64,000 nucleotides of DNA from Coriobacteriia bacterium (GCA_009784945.1 WQXH01000003.1:1-64000); one strand, 5' to 3'; counted from the first letter of the stretch, positions 1-11,066 are shown. Notes: a model not told the origin generated them from the sequence alone. Made by a program: numbers and translations.

Positions 1-1
1 C

Positions 2-3000
2 AGTGGAGTCAACGGGGCGCTGGTAGAGCTCAAAGCTCACCTCGCTGGGTAGGTCAAAGAAGCTGCCGCCCTCGGTATTGAGTACCTTGCGCACGGGTAC
101 GTCTATGGTCTCGATTTCATTGGAAACAGTCACAGAAGCCTCGGTGTTAGGCTTATCATCTATGTTGCCTCCAACACCGTTGCTGCGTGCTATGCCATAG
201 CCACCCGCACTATAAGAGTAGCCAGGAGGGTTGTAGCCATGAAAGGCGGTATCAAGGCCGCTCGAGCCAATCTCGGTAACGGTATACACAACTTCTGTGC
301 CATTATCCCAGTAGACAGGAAGATCAGTCCACGCCTGGTTCCAAGAGCCAGAGGCATCCAGCGTGAGTGTGTCAACAAAGTCCAGGCCCATGAGCTCGGT
401 CATGGGCACTGTTGCCCCATCAACCTTGGCGCTGATTTTGACTTGTACCGACTCAGGCTGCAGTCCGTAAGCATTATCAAAATCAATCCAGCTCTTGGTA
501 GGCCTCAAATCCATGACGAGCGGGGTGTAGTGGTTATCCACAAAGATGCGGGCGGGCGCAGAGTTGTTAACCTTAACTTGGGCAGGGTCTGAGCTGTTTT
601 CGATAAGAGCGCCGCTTGTATCGGTGTAGTTATACTCTGCTGTGTAGCGGTCAATCCGCTCGATAATACCCTGGACATCGGCGTTGTTGCCCAAGGAAAG
701 CTCCTCTACCTCGTAGACTGCTTCGCTTCCATCAAGGCGGTATTGGGGCAAATTGGCCCAAGTGTGACTCCAGCTGTCTTCTGCAGAAACGGGTACCGTG
801 TCAAGCAATTCCTTGGTAGTGCCCACTACACGTGACAGGCCAAAGATAACCGACTCGGGCCTCAGACCGTCCTGGTTGCCTGCATCTTCCCAATTCTTTT
901 TTACGGTGATGCTACCGTGCGATTGGAAGGTGTTGGAAACAAATGCCGGGGTGCTGGTTGTTCCTACATCATTGCCGTTGACAACGATATAGCCTACTGC
1001 CTCGATTCCTGCTTCGCTTTCTACCACGTCTACATCACCAATCTTGATTTCTTTGATTTTGTACTCGTAGCGCACGCCCTGATTGTTAACAACGGGCAGA
1101 TACTCTATAACACCGTTCCAGATATGCTCATCAGATGACCCAGAGATGGTGACGGTTCTGATTGCATCAAGCCAGGGGTTTTCTTCTGCTTGGCCTGCCT
1201 GCTCGAGGCGATATTGCAGCAAGACCGTAACACTGGGGGGAATCTCGGCATACTCGACCCCATCAAGACCCAACCAGCGCTTTTGAATAAGGATGGAGGT
1301 TGAGTCCATAAGATTGCTTATTTGTATACGTGCCGTATTGCTTGCATTGCAGCTTGTGTCGTCCACCCAAATGGGCATATTGCTGGCGCTGTAGCTGCCT
1401 CCTACGGCTGCGTCACGATAGCCAGCAGAGTAGCCAATTACTCTCTCGGCCAGATAATCGATGTTAGATGGATCCAGGGGAGACTTGGCGGTTTCTATGA
1501 CGCGGTACCTGATTCGCTCCATGCTGGCGTTGGTAGTACCATCGTTCATACGAGCAGGCAGGTCATTCCAGGTAGTGGCCCAAAACCAGCCGGTGTCGTA
1601 TTCGTCTTCGGGTTTCATTTCTACAATTGCTGCTTGACCGTCAAGGATATGAGAAGGAACTACCTCCCACCTGTTGCCCTGAAACCACTGGAGGGTAAAG
1701 TAGATAGAGGTAGGACGAATATTTCTGACTTCGGAGGAGCCAAAGCTTTGATTGATATAGAGGTCATCCCAACGCTGTTTGGTAGCACTGACATTGATGG
1801 TGCGCGGTACATGACGATTGGTGAATTCATATTCCTTGGCCAAGGGAGCAGATGATGCATCAAGGCCTGGGTCGGGCAAGCTCAGGGAGCCCGTAATGGC
1901 TCCGCTGGAATTAAGGCTTCCTCGAAGGTTGCCATTGGAGTCAAAGAGTTCATAACGTGCAATAAAACCCGTGTTGGGAATCACAAAGGACTCGGTTACC
2001 GTGTACTCTGCAAGCTTGTTTTGAGCATTATAGCGAGGCACTTGTACGGTAATTGGGTTCCTATCGGGTGTCATAACAACCGCTATTCTGCGTGTGACGT
2101 CAGCATCGTCAACAATAGTAAAGCTTATTGATGCAGGTCTCACACCGTCTCGATTGTCTTCATCATCCCATGATTTATGTATGGTAAGGGGGATGGTTTC
2201 CAGGGTATTGGATATGGCACCAGAGCCATTGCCACTCACGACAAATTGACCTTGGGCGTCAACCGGCTGAGTGGCATGCCAAGGAACCGGAACTCCATTG
2301 ATGCTGGTTTCAACCAGACGATACGCTCTTGTGTCGCTGGCAGAAGAGCCGTACAGCGGCAGGTTGTTGATTAGAACCGTCATCACGTTGCTCGAGGCTC
2401 CTCTGAGTATGGTGATGAGCTGGCTCTTGGGTATTCTCGTTTGTTTTTGAGAGGATATCTCTCCCACGGTTTCCATGAGAGGAAGCCAAGCCTCAGCGGC
2501 AGCATCATAATACTCAACACCAAAGATTATCTCGCTTGGTAGCAGCATTTCAAGTTGCAGGAGATTAATTGGGCCAGAGATAAGACCTTCAAATTCTTGA
2601 GTGAGCCATGACTTTGTCGTGCTAACAGAACTAGTCCTCAGTGTGTTGGTAAAGCTTGCCCACTCAGCGGTATCGGAGATACTCCTGGTTTTTGCAACCA
2701 GGCTTCCAAGGGGAAGCTCGCCTGCGCCTATTAAGGCCGAACTGCCTCCATTTGCGCTAATGACACTGGTGTAGTGATACGAGCGGCTGGTAGGAAGCTC
2801 AACCACATAGTATAGATAGGAACTGCCATCGTGGGCATAGCGGTAAAGACCACCGCTTTGTTCGGCGCCAGTCATCTGACTACTGATGCCCACACCATCT
2901 TGGCGCGTATGTATCTCAAAAGTCCAGGTGTTTTGGGCGCTCATATTCCAGTCAAGCGTCACTGCACTGGTGATGTCTTCAAGCGATGCCCCATGACCCT

Positions 3001-6000
3001 CTGCCTGTCGATACACCTTAAAGCTGCCTTCAAACTCGGGTGCACCTGGCCTGGTGCTAAAGCCATTGGATTGATCGCTCCAAATCTTGCTGCCGGTGAT
3101 GGAGACGCTCTCCTCATCAATACCCGTGTAGGTATTGACAATGGTGTAGGCAAAGCTGTTGCCTTGGCTTGCGGCGTCGTCTTCTTGAACACTTGCTTCG
3201 TAGCCTGCAAGTGGTGCTTCCATAACAAAGTAGCGGAAGGGATTACCGTTGTAGGCGTATTTGGGAAGCCCTGAAAAGACTATGCTTTGACCAAGACCGT
3301 TGGGGTCGTAGGTAATCTGTTGAGGATTGGCAAAGCTGCCTCCCTCCACAACCTTTACCCAGCTGGCGTCTACCAGTTCTGCGCCTATGAGCCCGGAGCC
3401 AACCAGATCGTTGCCATCTTCATCGGTGGCAACTCTCCAGAGCTCTATGCTTGCCCGGGGATACAAACCGGGGCTTAAGTCTTGACGCATGTTGACCCAG
3501 TCTTTGTTGACGCTCACGCTTACGAGGTCGTCATCAGTAAGGTCATCTATCGTCTTATAACTATTGGTTACCGTCATGGTAAATGAATCATAGCTGGGCT
3601 CCAGGTAACCCGCAGTGACGTTGCCGTCTGGTCCACCAATAATCTCAACGTAGTTGTCCTCGTTGCCTTCTTGGATGACCTCAACGGCCATGTAGCGAAT
3701 AAAGACTCCATATCGGTCATATTTATCTAAGGACACCACATTTTGATTGGCATCCACAAAGATGAAGTCTCTTTTGTTGCGCTCTAAGGTTACAACCGCC
3801 TCGCCGGTGGCGCTATAAAGGAAGTCTCCCAGTGGGTCGTCCCACGTATATACCTTGAGCTGCAAATTAACCGAAGGAAGGTCTGACCCAGAAATGCCAG
3901 CGGGTACGTTTTTCCATACCTTTTGTCCTGACATGCGTCTTTCGCCTACGCGCAGGTTTTCTACCGAACCTCCAAAGTGTATGTAGCCGTCGGAGGTTTC
4001 AAAACCTGTGGATTTGTACATGGTAACCCCGGGCGCTACTGCTTCGAGAGAAGGAACAGTCAGCTCTTGCAGGTTGTCACTTAAGAGAGTGCTGTTATAA
4101 GGCTCGCCACTGTTGAAATACGTTGACTCGTACTCACCGGGATAGTCCATGATCTCTTTGACGTAATAGATTATCTCCTTGCCGCCCTCATCATAGCGCG
4201 GCAGTCCATCATAGATACACTGCCATGCGTAGTCGTTAAAGTCGTCTCCAGAGGTAGTCCAGTTAGCCTGGACATCCAGGGGAGTCTCCATTCCATCAGC
4301 GTATTGAAAGAGCTGAAAGTAAAAGTCGGGGCGCTGGCGCAAAGCGTTTTCGCTTGCAGATTCATCCGTGCCATCGGTGCGCAGCACGTCACGCCAGATT
4401 TTGTAGGCTACAAAGTTGATGGTTTCGCTGCGCTGATTGGTAAAGCCAAAGCTGTACTCGTCGGGTTGGGGTGCCGTGAGGCCAGGCATATGCTCACCGT
4501 AGATGCGCCGCTCCTCAGAAGAAACGGTATAGAGGTGCCTGTCATCCAGTTCATAGGAACTGCCGCCTCTTCCCAGGGGATGCACTGTCCCTGTTTCGGT
4601 TTCGGTAATAGCAGTTTCATAGGCATAGTAGTAATAGAGCACGCCGTTGGTGTCATACTTAGGCAAGCCTTCGAGTCGCTTGGTCCACGGCTTGTCTTCT
4701 GTACCATCCAAGATGATGGTTTGATAGAGACTCTCTTCTGTAGAGTTGGCCTGACGGCGAGTGATTTCAATGGTAAGCGCCTGGGAAACAACCGTATGGT
4801 GGTCATCGTCAATCCAGGTCTTGGCGAGGTCAATATTTACTGTGCCCTCGCGCACATTGCGAAATGTGTAGTTGCGCCCATCTGAGTTGAGCTGTGCCCA
4901 GGATGAATAGGAGTGCTCGTTGGTGGTAACGGTGCCCATAGGCATTGACGATGCGCCAGGAACAAGGGCAGTAATCGTAGGATCAAGAAAATCAACAGCA
5001 TACGTTGTTCCCTCGCTCACCATGCTTACTTCTCGGAGCATGAAATCTGAGTAAAGGGCTTGCGAGCCGCTTGTTGCGCCCCAGGTAGTCCGGGCATAAT
5101 CATCGATTCTTATCCAAGCTCTCCAGTCATTACCATAAGTAAGCGTGGCAGTTGCACCCTGCACCAAAGTCCAGTTGCCCGTCCATTCCCACTCGCCTGT
5201 CTCGTCACCCTTCACCTTATCCTTGGCATAGAGCTGTACGACAACATTGCCGCGACACGCTTCGTCACCGTCGTCTGCCCAAACCTTCTGAGCAATGACA
5301 TACCTGGCGTCGCTGGTGTTGACAATGGGGGTATTGGTTATGGTTGTTTGTAAAATGCCATACTCAACGCCGTTTATGTCGGTGTCAGTTGTTCGGTTGT
5401 TTGTATAACCAACAGAGTAGCCCAGTGGCGCGGTTTCTTGATTGGCAGCGGGCGTAGCCTCTGTGATGTCATAGCGGATAATTCTCCCCATCTGGTCAAA
5501 GCGATCAAAGCTGCCTAGATAATAGAAACCTTCTAGTGCCTGCTGCTCTGTGGTAAAGGGTTTGCTTACAGAAGCAGCCCTGTCTGAGTTAATGTAGAGC
5601 GTGAGGTTTTGTGGGTTATTGTCTGTCCAGATTTTTCTCACATATACCTCGGTTTGACCAATAAGGGAGTTGCTGATGAACACATCACCATTGCTGTTTG
5701 TGGTATAGGTGGCGCGGTAAGAAAATGGTGCTATTGAATATTCCTGGCTGTCATTGCCTGCCTCCAGCTCTTCTGCACCCAGATCTACGGTAGCTCCATT
5801 AACCGTGACGCTTGCCTCACGGAAGCGGTACTCGTACAGCAGACCTTCTTCACTATACTCTGGAAGGCTAAAGGAGCAGCTTTGCTGAGTAGTGGCTGCG
5901 CCAAAGCCGCTCATCGTTTGAGAGCTTGCTTCTTCCCATGCGCCATCTGTGCCACTGATTTTGCGCTCCGCAACTATGGTGACAGAGGCATCCATGCTGG

Positions 6001-9000
6001 GAACAGCTTGGGCATACCAGGTTTTATTAACGGTTTGCTCCACGGTGCCAATACGGCGGTTTTGCAGCGTGCCTCCATTGTAGAGAACACTTCCTCCCAG
6101 GCCGCTCATGCCTTCGGGGTAGCTGAAAATCTGGCTATAGTTGTCCGTGCCTGCACCGCTGAGCACTTCTCTTACGAAGTAAATGTACTCATTGCCTTCG
6201 TTATCAAAGCGTGGCAGTCCGTCTTTTGGATAAGAGGCAAGCGTCGAGAAGTCTATGGAGTACTCGCCGCCAGAAGGATAGCTCGCCAAAGGCATTGACA
6301 GACCCGACACCGGAATGGCTGTGGTAAAGCTACGTCCTGGAACATCGGGGTAACGATAGAGGGTGAGTGTACCCCCTGGACGAGTCTCGGTGCCATCGTC
6401 TTGCCATACTTTGGTCATGTTGAAATTGGCCGTGTCGCTGAGCGTAAAGAGTATGGTGCCGCCCTCATAGGCTGCTTGTGAGTTTTGTACAAAGTTTCCT
6501 TTGTTTCTATAGGAGGAGGCATATTCTGCGCTGCTGTCGTTTGGTAGAGAGTTATACTCTGCCAAGTCCATAGTGCTGTCCACCGCTTTAACATAGTAGG
6601 TATACAGCAGGTGATTGGGATGAAAGTGAGGAAGTCCGCTGATTTCAAGCTGCCAGTTGGCACCGCTCGTATCTATCTGAACCATATCGCCCAGCTCGGA
6701 GAGCAGACCCACTACTTCTTCATGGGTGTTGGCACCCTCAGTATAGATACGATAAAGCATGAGGTTTGGCTTGATGTCGTCTTCACCAAGGCGCGTGTTA
6801 TTTTTGTTAAGGGCATCCTTCCAGGCTATCTCTGCCGTATAGACAACGTTAAGGGTATTGTTGACCGAAAGCGGGCCTGTCTGCTCAGTCAGGTAGTGCT
6901 GTTTAAAGACCGGGTCATCGATGACCTGGGCAAAGGTATAGCTCAGCTTGAGTGACTCAACCAGCTCACCGTATTCGTTGACTTTGTTAAAGCTGGCAGG
7001 AAGAGAAAAGTCATATCTCCAGATTCTTCCGGTGTTGGTTAGGGTTGGACCAATGTCTATGCCCAGTTCTGCCCACTCAGACAAAACCTCAGGGGTAAGC
7101 AGCCGCGGCTCATCTTCGCCCTCGAGCGTAAAGTAGATTTCAATGTCTACGTCAGCTGGCAAGGGGCGATGACCGTCGGCACCATCGTTATCTATCCAAT
7201 TAATGGTAAAAATATAATCTGTGCCCGCGGTAAAGCCAACCGTCAACTTTTCAACGTAGGTGTTAGTGATAGTGCCGCCTGTGTAGGCGTAGCCGGTCTC
7301 TTCTTCAAAGCCTTCGGCTACATTGGTGTAGGACACTTCGTAGCCAGGGGCGTTGTCTTCTATGATTTGAACGCGGTATATGATTTCTTCGCCCGTCTCG
7401 GGGTTGTGAGAGAGTAGGTCTTTAAAGGAAACCTCCTTGCTCAGTGGCCCCAGGATGGTTGTGGTGGTCGTAGGAAGGTAGCCACTGTGCGCAGCTTCAA
7501 GAGTGCTCAGCTCTACTTTGACACCGGCAGGTGTGCCCGAGGGTATCTCACCTTCATTGTCAGGGTCTGCGTCGATGACGTAGGTAGCATGAAAATCAAC
7601 CAGGCTCACCAGCGTGATGTCTACTGGAACCAAAAGGGGAGTGCTGCCGTCTCCAACAAGCACGCCGCCTGAGTAGTAGAACTGCTTGGTGTCCAAAGCG
7701 TTATAGATGGTCTTAGCCACACGTACGGTGTACTCAAGTTGTCCGCTTGCGTCAACAGTGGGGAGTTCGCCAAATGAGTAGGTGCCAAGAGGCCCATTGA
7801 GAATTGCCGTGGCACCGCTTAAGAGGACTCCATTTTCGTAGAGCTCTATAGTGTATTGGCTCTGGAAGGTTGCGAGGTCGAGTCCCATCAAATTGAGCTT
7901 GCCACCAACATAGATATAGTCGACATCATCGTTCATGGGGCTTATTTCATTGAAAGATTGAAATGCCAGTGGCTCGGCCAGTGGCTGGGCAAGCGCAAAA
8001 GGCTCATCTATAGCAAGAGGTCCATCTAGAGGCTCATCTATTGGTTCACCTGCAGCAAGTGGCTCGTATGCTATTAAAGTGTTAATTGCTATGAGTGCCT
8101 CTTGGTTAGAAGTTAAGAGTTCGGTGCTGTAGTCCTCACTAAAGCTCTCTAAGCTTACGATTTGCTCAAAGGCATAGGTAATGGGCGTAGAGCTTACGAG
8201 CCTGTTACTCTCTACTGAAACAATCTCGCCATCCAGCTCTTCTTGCCCTTTGGCCCACTGGTAGGTAAGTAACGTTTCAGGAAGCCCTTTATAAGAGTAG
8301 CTCCAAGCCCGGGAGTCTTCCTCTCTTGGAAGAATGCCAGTAAAGGTTTGCTCTACTCCCCAGTTTTTCAATACCTCTTGTGTGAGCTCGCGAAATGACA
8401 GCCCGCCATCGAGCGAGTAGGTGAGCCCGATGGCCACTTGGTTTGATGCAGGGCGCTTGCCTGCGCTATTAGAATCGTCTTGCCAAAGGATGCTAATATC
8501 CAGGTCAATTGTGTCTTTTGTAACCAGAGAGAAGCCAGTCTCTGATTCGAGTTCTGGCTCAGAATCTGGCTGCTCGTCTGTGGTGATGCCAAACAGACTT
8601 GAGAAGAAGTCAGAGATAGCAGCAAAAAAGCCGCCGCTTTCTGACGACTCATCATTTGTGACTTCATTATCTTCTGCGAGCACTTTGTCTGACTCTTCTT
8701 TAGTCTCCGATGCCAAAGCTGCCTCTGGCGCATCGGCCTCGGGTGCATCATCTTCTGTTACATCAACTTCTGCTGAAAGAGGACTGTTGATAATCGTTCC
8801 TCCAGAAAACACCTTATCAAACGTGTCAGCATTGGGTTCAGTGTTTTGGTAGTGCACTACATAGCCAGCGTCGTTATCTGTGATCTGAGCTGCGTAGGTT
8901 ATTTTGTTACCCGTGAGAGGGTGGTAGGAAGGAAGCTCCTCGGTAACAGAAAACTGTGAGCCACTCTCCAAAGCGATATATTTTTGAGAGATGGTAAAAC

Positions 9001-9907
9001 TACCATCAGTTCCATCAATCGCGCTCAGTGCTGCAACAGTGCTTTTGGGCGCATCAGCATTTGCCGTATTAAGTACATATTCAAAGACAAAGCTTTCAAG
9101 ATCTACTAAAACGATGTCTGCTGGTCTGCCTCCAGGATTATTGCCCTCACCGATAATCTGTCCTCCCCAAACAAAGTATTGCATGAAGCTAGGGGGAGTG
9201 CCAACCTGGTGGGTGGCCTTTGCTCGCACCGTATAGACTTGATGGGGGGCTGGGCTGTTGCCCTCAGGGCTGCCCCTAAATGAAAAACTCCATACCTGTC
9301 CGTTTGCGCTGCCCTGCGAACGCTCTTCAGAGTATTCAAACAGGAGATTATAATTGCCAGTAGGCACACCATTAACAAGCAGTTCAAGTTCAAACGCCGC
9401 AACAGAAACGCCATAGAGGGTAACAAAGCCCTGGGCAACAACCGCATCGCCTGATTGAGAGCCTTGCTGATTTGTGTCTGTTAGTGAGGAGGCTTCACTG
9501 GCATCTTCATCAAAGATAGCATTTGGTGATCCGTCTGATTCCTGAGTAGCTCCTTGGGCACCTTCTTCACTGGCAACCTCATTTGATTCGCCAGACTGCG
9601 TGGGCGCTTCTTGGGTGTGCTCTTCTGAGACAGCCTCTGCTATTGAGTCTGTTTGCAAAGGAGCTTCCTGAGCAGCTTCTTCGTAAGCAGCCTCTGTTGG
9701 TTCGTCTGATTGCTCTGACTCAGAGGCAGGCAGTGTGCTGCTTTCCTCTTCAAGCGCAATGCTTTCATTGCTCAAAGGGTCGATAGCTACGCTGCCATAG
9801 GCAAAGGCGCCTGTTGGCACCAGCTGAAATGTCAGTAGGCCCGCCAAGAGCATGGCAAAAAATCGTTTTGTACGATGGTGAGTTCTTCTTTTCTTAAGGT
9901 TCTTCAT
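2..9907 (-). CDS. Giant Cna B-type repeat surface protein (adhesin/pilin-like), N-terminal ~3300 aa; C-terminus lies beyond the left window edge
   Basis: Reading the minus strand from ATG at 9907 gives MKNLKKRRTHHRTKRFFAMLLAGLLTFQLVPTGAFA (signal peptide), an acidic Ser/Glu-rich segment, then many repeats with K-x-W-x-D...RP openings and YxVxE closings (e.g. LTIHKSWDDEDNRDGVRPASISFTI, ITVKKNWEDAGNQDGLRPESVIFGL, YEVEELSL). The frame is still open at position 2, which explains why the ORF track omits it. Confidence 0.88.
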   Translation of the reverse strand, partial: MKNLKKRRTHHRTKRFFAMLLAGLLTFQLVPTGAFAYGSVAIDPLSNESIALEEESSTLPASESEQSDEPTEAAYEEAAQEAPLQTDSIAEAVSEEHTQEAPTQSGESNEVASEEGAQGATQESDGSPNAIFDEDASEASSLTDTNQQGSQSGDAVVAQGFVTLYGVSVAAFELELLVNGVPTGNYNLLFEYSEERSQGSANGQVWSFSFRGSPEGNSPAPHQVYTVRAKATHQVGTPPSFMQYFVWGGQIIGEGNNPGGRPADIVLVDLESFVFEYVLNTANADAPKSTVAALSAIDGTDGSFTISQKYIALESGSQFSVTEELPSYHPLTGNKITYAAQITDNDAGYVVHYQNTEPNADTFDKVFSGGTIINSPLSAEVDVTEDDAPEADAPEAALASETKEESDKVLAEDNEVTNDESSESGGFFAAISDFFSSLFGITTDEQPDSEPELESETGFSLVTKDTIDLDISILWQDDSNSAGKRPASNQVAIGLTYSLDGGLSFRELTQEVLKNWGVEQTFTGILPREEDSRAWSYSYKGLPETLLTYQWAKGQEELDGEIVSVESNRLVSSTPITYAFEQIVSLESFSEDYSTELLTSNQEALIAINTLIAYEPLAAGEPIDEPLDGPLAIDEPFALAQPLAEPLAFQSFNEISPMNDDVDYIYVGGKLNLMGLDLATFQSQYTIELYENGVLLSGATAILNGPLGTYSFGELPTVDASGQLEYTVRVAKTIYNALDTKQFYYSGGVLVGDGSTPLLVPVDITLVSLVDFHATYVIDADPDNEGEIPSGTPAGVKVELSTLEAAHSGYLPTTTTTILGPLSKEVSFKDLLSHNPETGEEIIYRVQIIEDNAPGYEVSYTNVAEGFEEETGYAYTGGTITNTYVEKLTVGFTAGTDYIFTINWIDNDGADGHRPLPADVDIEIYFTLEGEDEPRLLTPEVLSEWAELGIDIGPTLTNTGRIWRYDFSLPASFNKVNEYGELVESLKLSYTFAQVIDDPVFKQHYLTEQTGPLSVNNTLNVVYTAEIAWKDALNKNNTRLGEDDIKPNLMLYRIYTEGANTHEEVVGLLSELGDMVQIDTSGANWQLEISGLPHFHPNHLLYTYYVKAVDSTMDLAEYNSLPNDSSAEYASSYRNKGNFVQNSQAAYEGGTILFTLSDTANFNMTKVWQDDGTETRPGGTLTLYRYPDVPGRSFTTAIPVSGLSMPLASYPSGGEYSIDFSTLASYPKDGLPRFDNEGNEYIYFVREVLSGAGTDNYSQIFSYPEGMSGLGGSVLYNGGTLQNRRIGTVEQTVNKTWYAQAVPSMDASVTIVAERKISGTDGAWEEASSQTMSGFGAATTQQSCSFSLPEYSEEGLLYEYRFREASVTVNGATVDLGAEELEAGNDSQEYSIAPFSYRATYTTNSNGDVFISNSLIGQTEVYVRKIWTDNNPQNLTLYINSDRAASVSKPFTTEQQALEGFYYLGSFDRFDQMGRIIRYDITEATPAANQETAPLGYSVGYTNNRTTDTDINGVEYGILQTTITNTPIVNTSDARYVIAQKVWADDGDEACRGNVVVQLYAKDKVKGDETGEWEWTGNWTLVQGATATLTYGNDWRAWIRIDDYARTTWGATSGSQALYSDFMLREVSMVSEGTTYAVDFLDPTITALVPGASSMPMGTVTTNEHSYSSWAQLNSDGRNYTFRNVREGTVNIDLAKTWIDDDHHTVVSQALTIEITRRQANSTEESLYQTIILDGTEDKPWTKRLEGLPKYDTNGVLYYYYAYETAITETETGTVHPLGRGGSSYELDDRHLYTVSSEERRIYGEHMPGLTAPQPDEYSFGFTNQRSETINFVAYKIWRDVLRTDGTDESASENALRQRPDFYFQLFQYADGMETPLDVQANWTTSGDDFNDYAWQCIYDGLPRYDEGGKEIIYYVKEIMDYPGEYESTYFNSGEPYNSTLLSDNLQELTVPSLEAVAPGVTMYKSTGFETSDGYIHFGGSVENLRVGERRMSGQKVWKNVPAGISGSDLPSVNLQLKVYTWDDPLGDFLYSATGEAVVTLERNKRDFIFVDANQNVVSLDKYDRYGVFIRYMAVEVIQEGNEDNYVEIIGGPDGNVTAGYLEPSYDSFTMTVTNSYKTIDDLTDDDLVSVSVNKDWVNMRQDLSPGLYPRASIELWRVATDEDGNDLVGSGLIGAELVDASWVKVVEGGSFANPQQITYDPNGLGQSIVFSGLPKYAYNGNPFRYFVMEAPLAGYEASVQEDDAASQGNSFAYTIVNTYTGIDEESVSITGSKIWSDQSNGFSTRPGAPEFEGSFKVYRQAEGHGASLEDITSAVTLDWNMSAQNTWTFEIHTRQDGVGISSQMTGAEQSGGLYRYAHDGSSYLYYVVELPTSRSYHYTSVISANGGSSALIGAGELPLGSLVAKTRSISDTAEWASFTNTLRTSSVSTTKSWLTQEFEGLISGPINLLQLEMLLPSEIIFGVEYYDAAAEAWLPLMETVGEISSQKQTRIPKSQLITILRGASSNVMTVLINNLPLYGSSASDTRAYRLVETSINGVPVPWHATQPVDAQGQFVVSGNGSGAISNTLETIPLTIHKSWDDEDNRDGVRPASISFTIVDDADVTRRIAVVMTPDRNPITVQVPRYNAQNKLAEYTVTESFVIPNTGFIARYELFDSNGNLRGSLNSSGAITGSLSLPDPGLDASSAPLAKEYEFTNRHVPRTINVSATKQRWDDLYINQSFGSSEVRNIRPTSIYFTLQWFQGNRWEVVPSHILDGQAAIVEMKPEDEYDTGWFWATTWNDLPARMNDGTTNASMERIRYRVIETAKSPLDPSNIDYLAERVIGYSAGYRDAAVGGSYSASNMPIWVDDTSCNASNTARIQISNLMDSTSILIQKRWLGLDGVEYAEIPPSVTVLLQYRLEQAGQAEENPWLDAIRTVTISGSSDEHIWNGVIEYLPVVNNQGVRYEYKIKEIKIGDVDVVESEAGIEAVGYIVVNGNDVGTTSTPAFVSNTFQSHGSITVKKNWEDAGNQDGLRPESVIFGLSRVVGTTKELLDTVPVSAEDSWSHTWANLPQYRLDGSEAVYEVEELSLGNNADVQGIIERIDRYTAEYNYTDTSGALIENSSDPAQVKVNNSAPARIFVDNHYTPLVMDLRPTKSWIDFDNAYGLQPESVQVKISAKVDGATVPMTELMGLDFVDTLTLDASGSWNQAWTDLPVYWDNGTEVVYTVTEIGSSGLDTAFHGYNPPGYSYSAGGYGIARSNGVGGNIDDKPNTEASVTVSNEIETIDVPVRKVLNTEGGSFFDLPSEVSFELYQRPVDST

Positions 9908-10349
9908 GGTCTCTCCTGCCCTCGTTCCTTGCAGTCGACAGATACTCGAGCCCACCCGTGCTCTGAATCTTGTCGATTTCTAACGGTAATACTGTTGTGA
10001 GCAAAAAGCCCAACAGCACGTCATTTACCCTTGACTCTGCTAGATATTACTGTTTTCTTCTGTTGGGTAGTGCGCATAATACCCAGACCCCTCCCCTCAG
10101 GATACCCACAAGGAGAGGAACTGATACACTACAACGTACATTTCTCCTGCATGTTAGCAAGGGGCTAGAGGATCACGAGCCCGAGCTACATGGGTAGATT
10201 ATAACTTCTGCGCAAAAAAATCCTATTATCTTCACTAAATCTCCATAAACCTCAGGGGATACAATGGAAACCTACCCCCACTGGTCGCATTGTGGCTGTA
10301 CCTACAATGTGGTAACATTAAACAAGAATAATAGAGAGAGGAAAAGCAG

Positions 10350-10643
10350 ATGAAAGCAACTGACACCATACGGATCAGGATAGAGCCGACTCTCAAACAG
10401 AAGCTTCAGAGCCGCTGTGACGATAGGGGTATCACACTCTCCCATCTTATTCGAGACTTTTTGACTACTGAGGCTAATCGCCCGGTCACAGCAGCAGAGC
10501 GCTTTGACGCGATTATGGCGAGTGCCGCCAGTAAAACTGGAACAACCGGTCTCAATGAGCCAACCATTGATGACATAAACGATTATATTGACTCAATACG
10601 CGAGCAGCGCCTTGAAGCCATTAATCTTAGCAGGAGTGCTTAA
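10350..10643 (+). CDS. RelB/DinJ-like ribbon-helix-helix antitoxin
   Basis: N-terminus MKATDTIRIRIEPTLKQKLQSRCDDRGITLSHLIRDFL is RHH-like; immediately followed by a PIN-domain ORF. Confidence 0.75.
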   Translation: MKATDTIRIRIEPTLKQKLQSRCDDRGITLSHLIRDFLTTEANRPVTAAERFDAIMASAASKTGTTGLNEPTIDDINDYIDSIREQRLEAINLSRSA

Positions 10644-11066
10644 GTGCTGGATGTCATCATCGATACCAACGTTTTGGCTGCTGCTTTGCTTAGACCAGAA
10701 GGCTCAAACGCAAAAGCGTTAAGAGAAATACTGGCAGACTCTGATCGATTCAACCCCTGCTACAGTTCTGTGATTATTGCTGAATACGAAGATGCTTTAT
10801 CGCGGCCACTCTTTACCGGTCGAGGTCTTGGTACAGAAGCCCTCCAGCTCTTGGAACTCATAAAAGAGCTCGGCGAAGAAGTTATCCCTAAGCCTGTCTA
10901 TGCAGCGGTATATCCAGACCGCACTGACAGGCCTTTCTTGGAGGCTGCCGTGTATGTCAATGGTCTACTGTTAACCAATAATCTCAAGGTTTTTCCTTTT
11001 GCTGATGTAACGGTCATGGCGCCTGAAGCGTTTCTCGACTGGCTAAAGACTCAGGCTGCAAAGTGA
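10644..11066 (+). CDS. PIN-domain toxin (putative TA toxin, PIN family)
   Basis: MLDVIIDTNVLAAALLRPEG...SSVIIAEYEDALSRP...; GTG start abutting the antitoxin stop. Confidence 0.8.
   Translation: MLDVIIDTNVLAAALLRPEGSNAKALREILADSDRFNPCYSSVIIAEYEDALSRPLFTGRGLGTEALQLLELIKELGEEVIPKPVYAAVYPDRTDRPFLEAAVYVNGLLLTNNLKVFPFADVTVMAPEAFLDWLKTQAAK

Noticed and set aside
190-9786. Numerous plus- and minus-strand ORFs of 60-190 aa listed in the track within 1..9900
   Set aside because: They are antisense or out of frame to the single long Cna-B minus-strand reading frame and show no RBS or recognisable domains.
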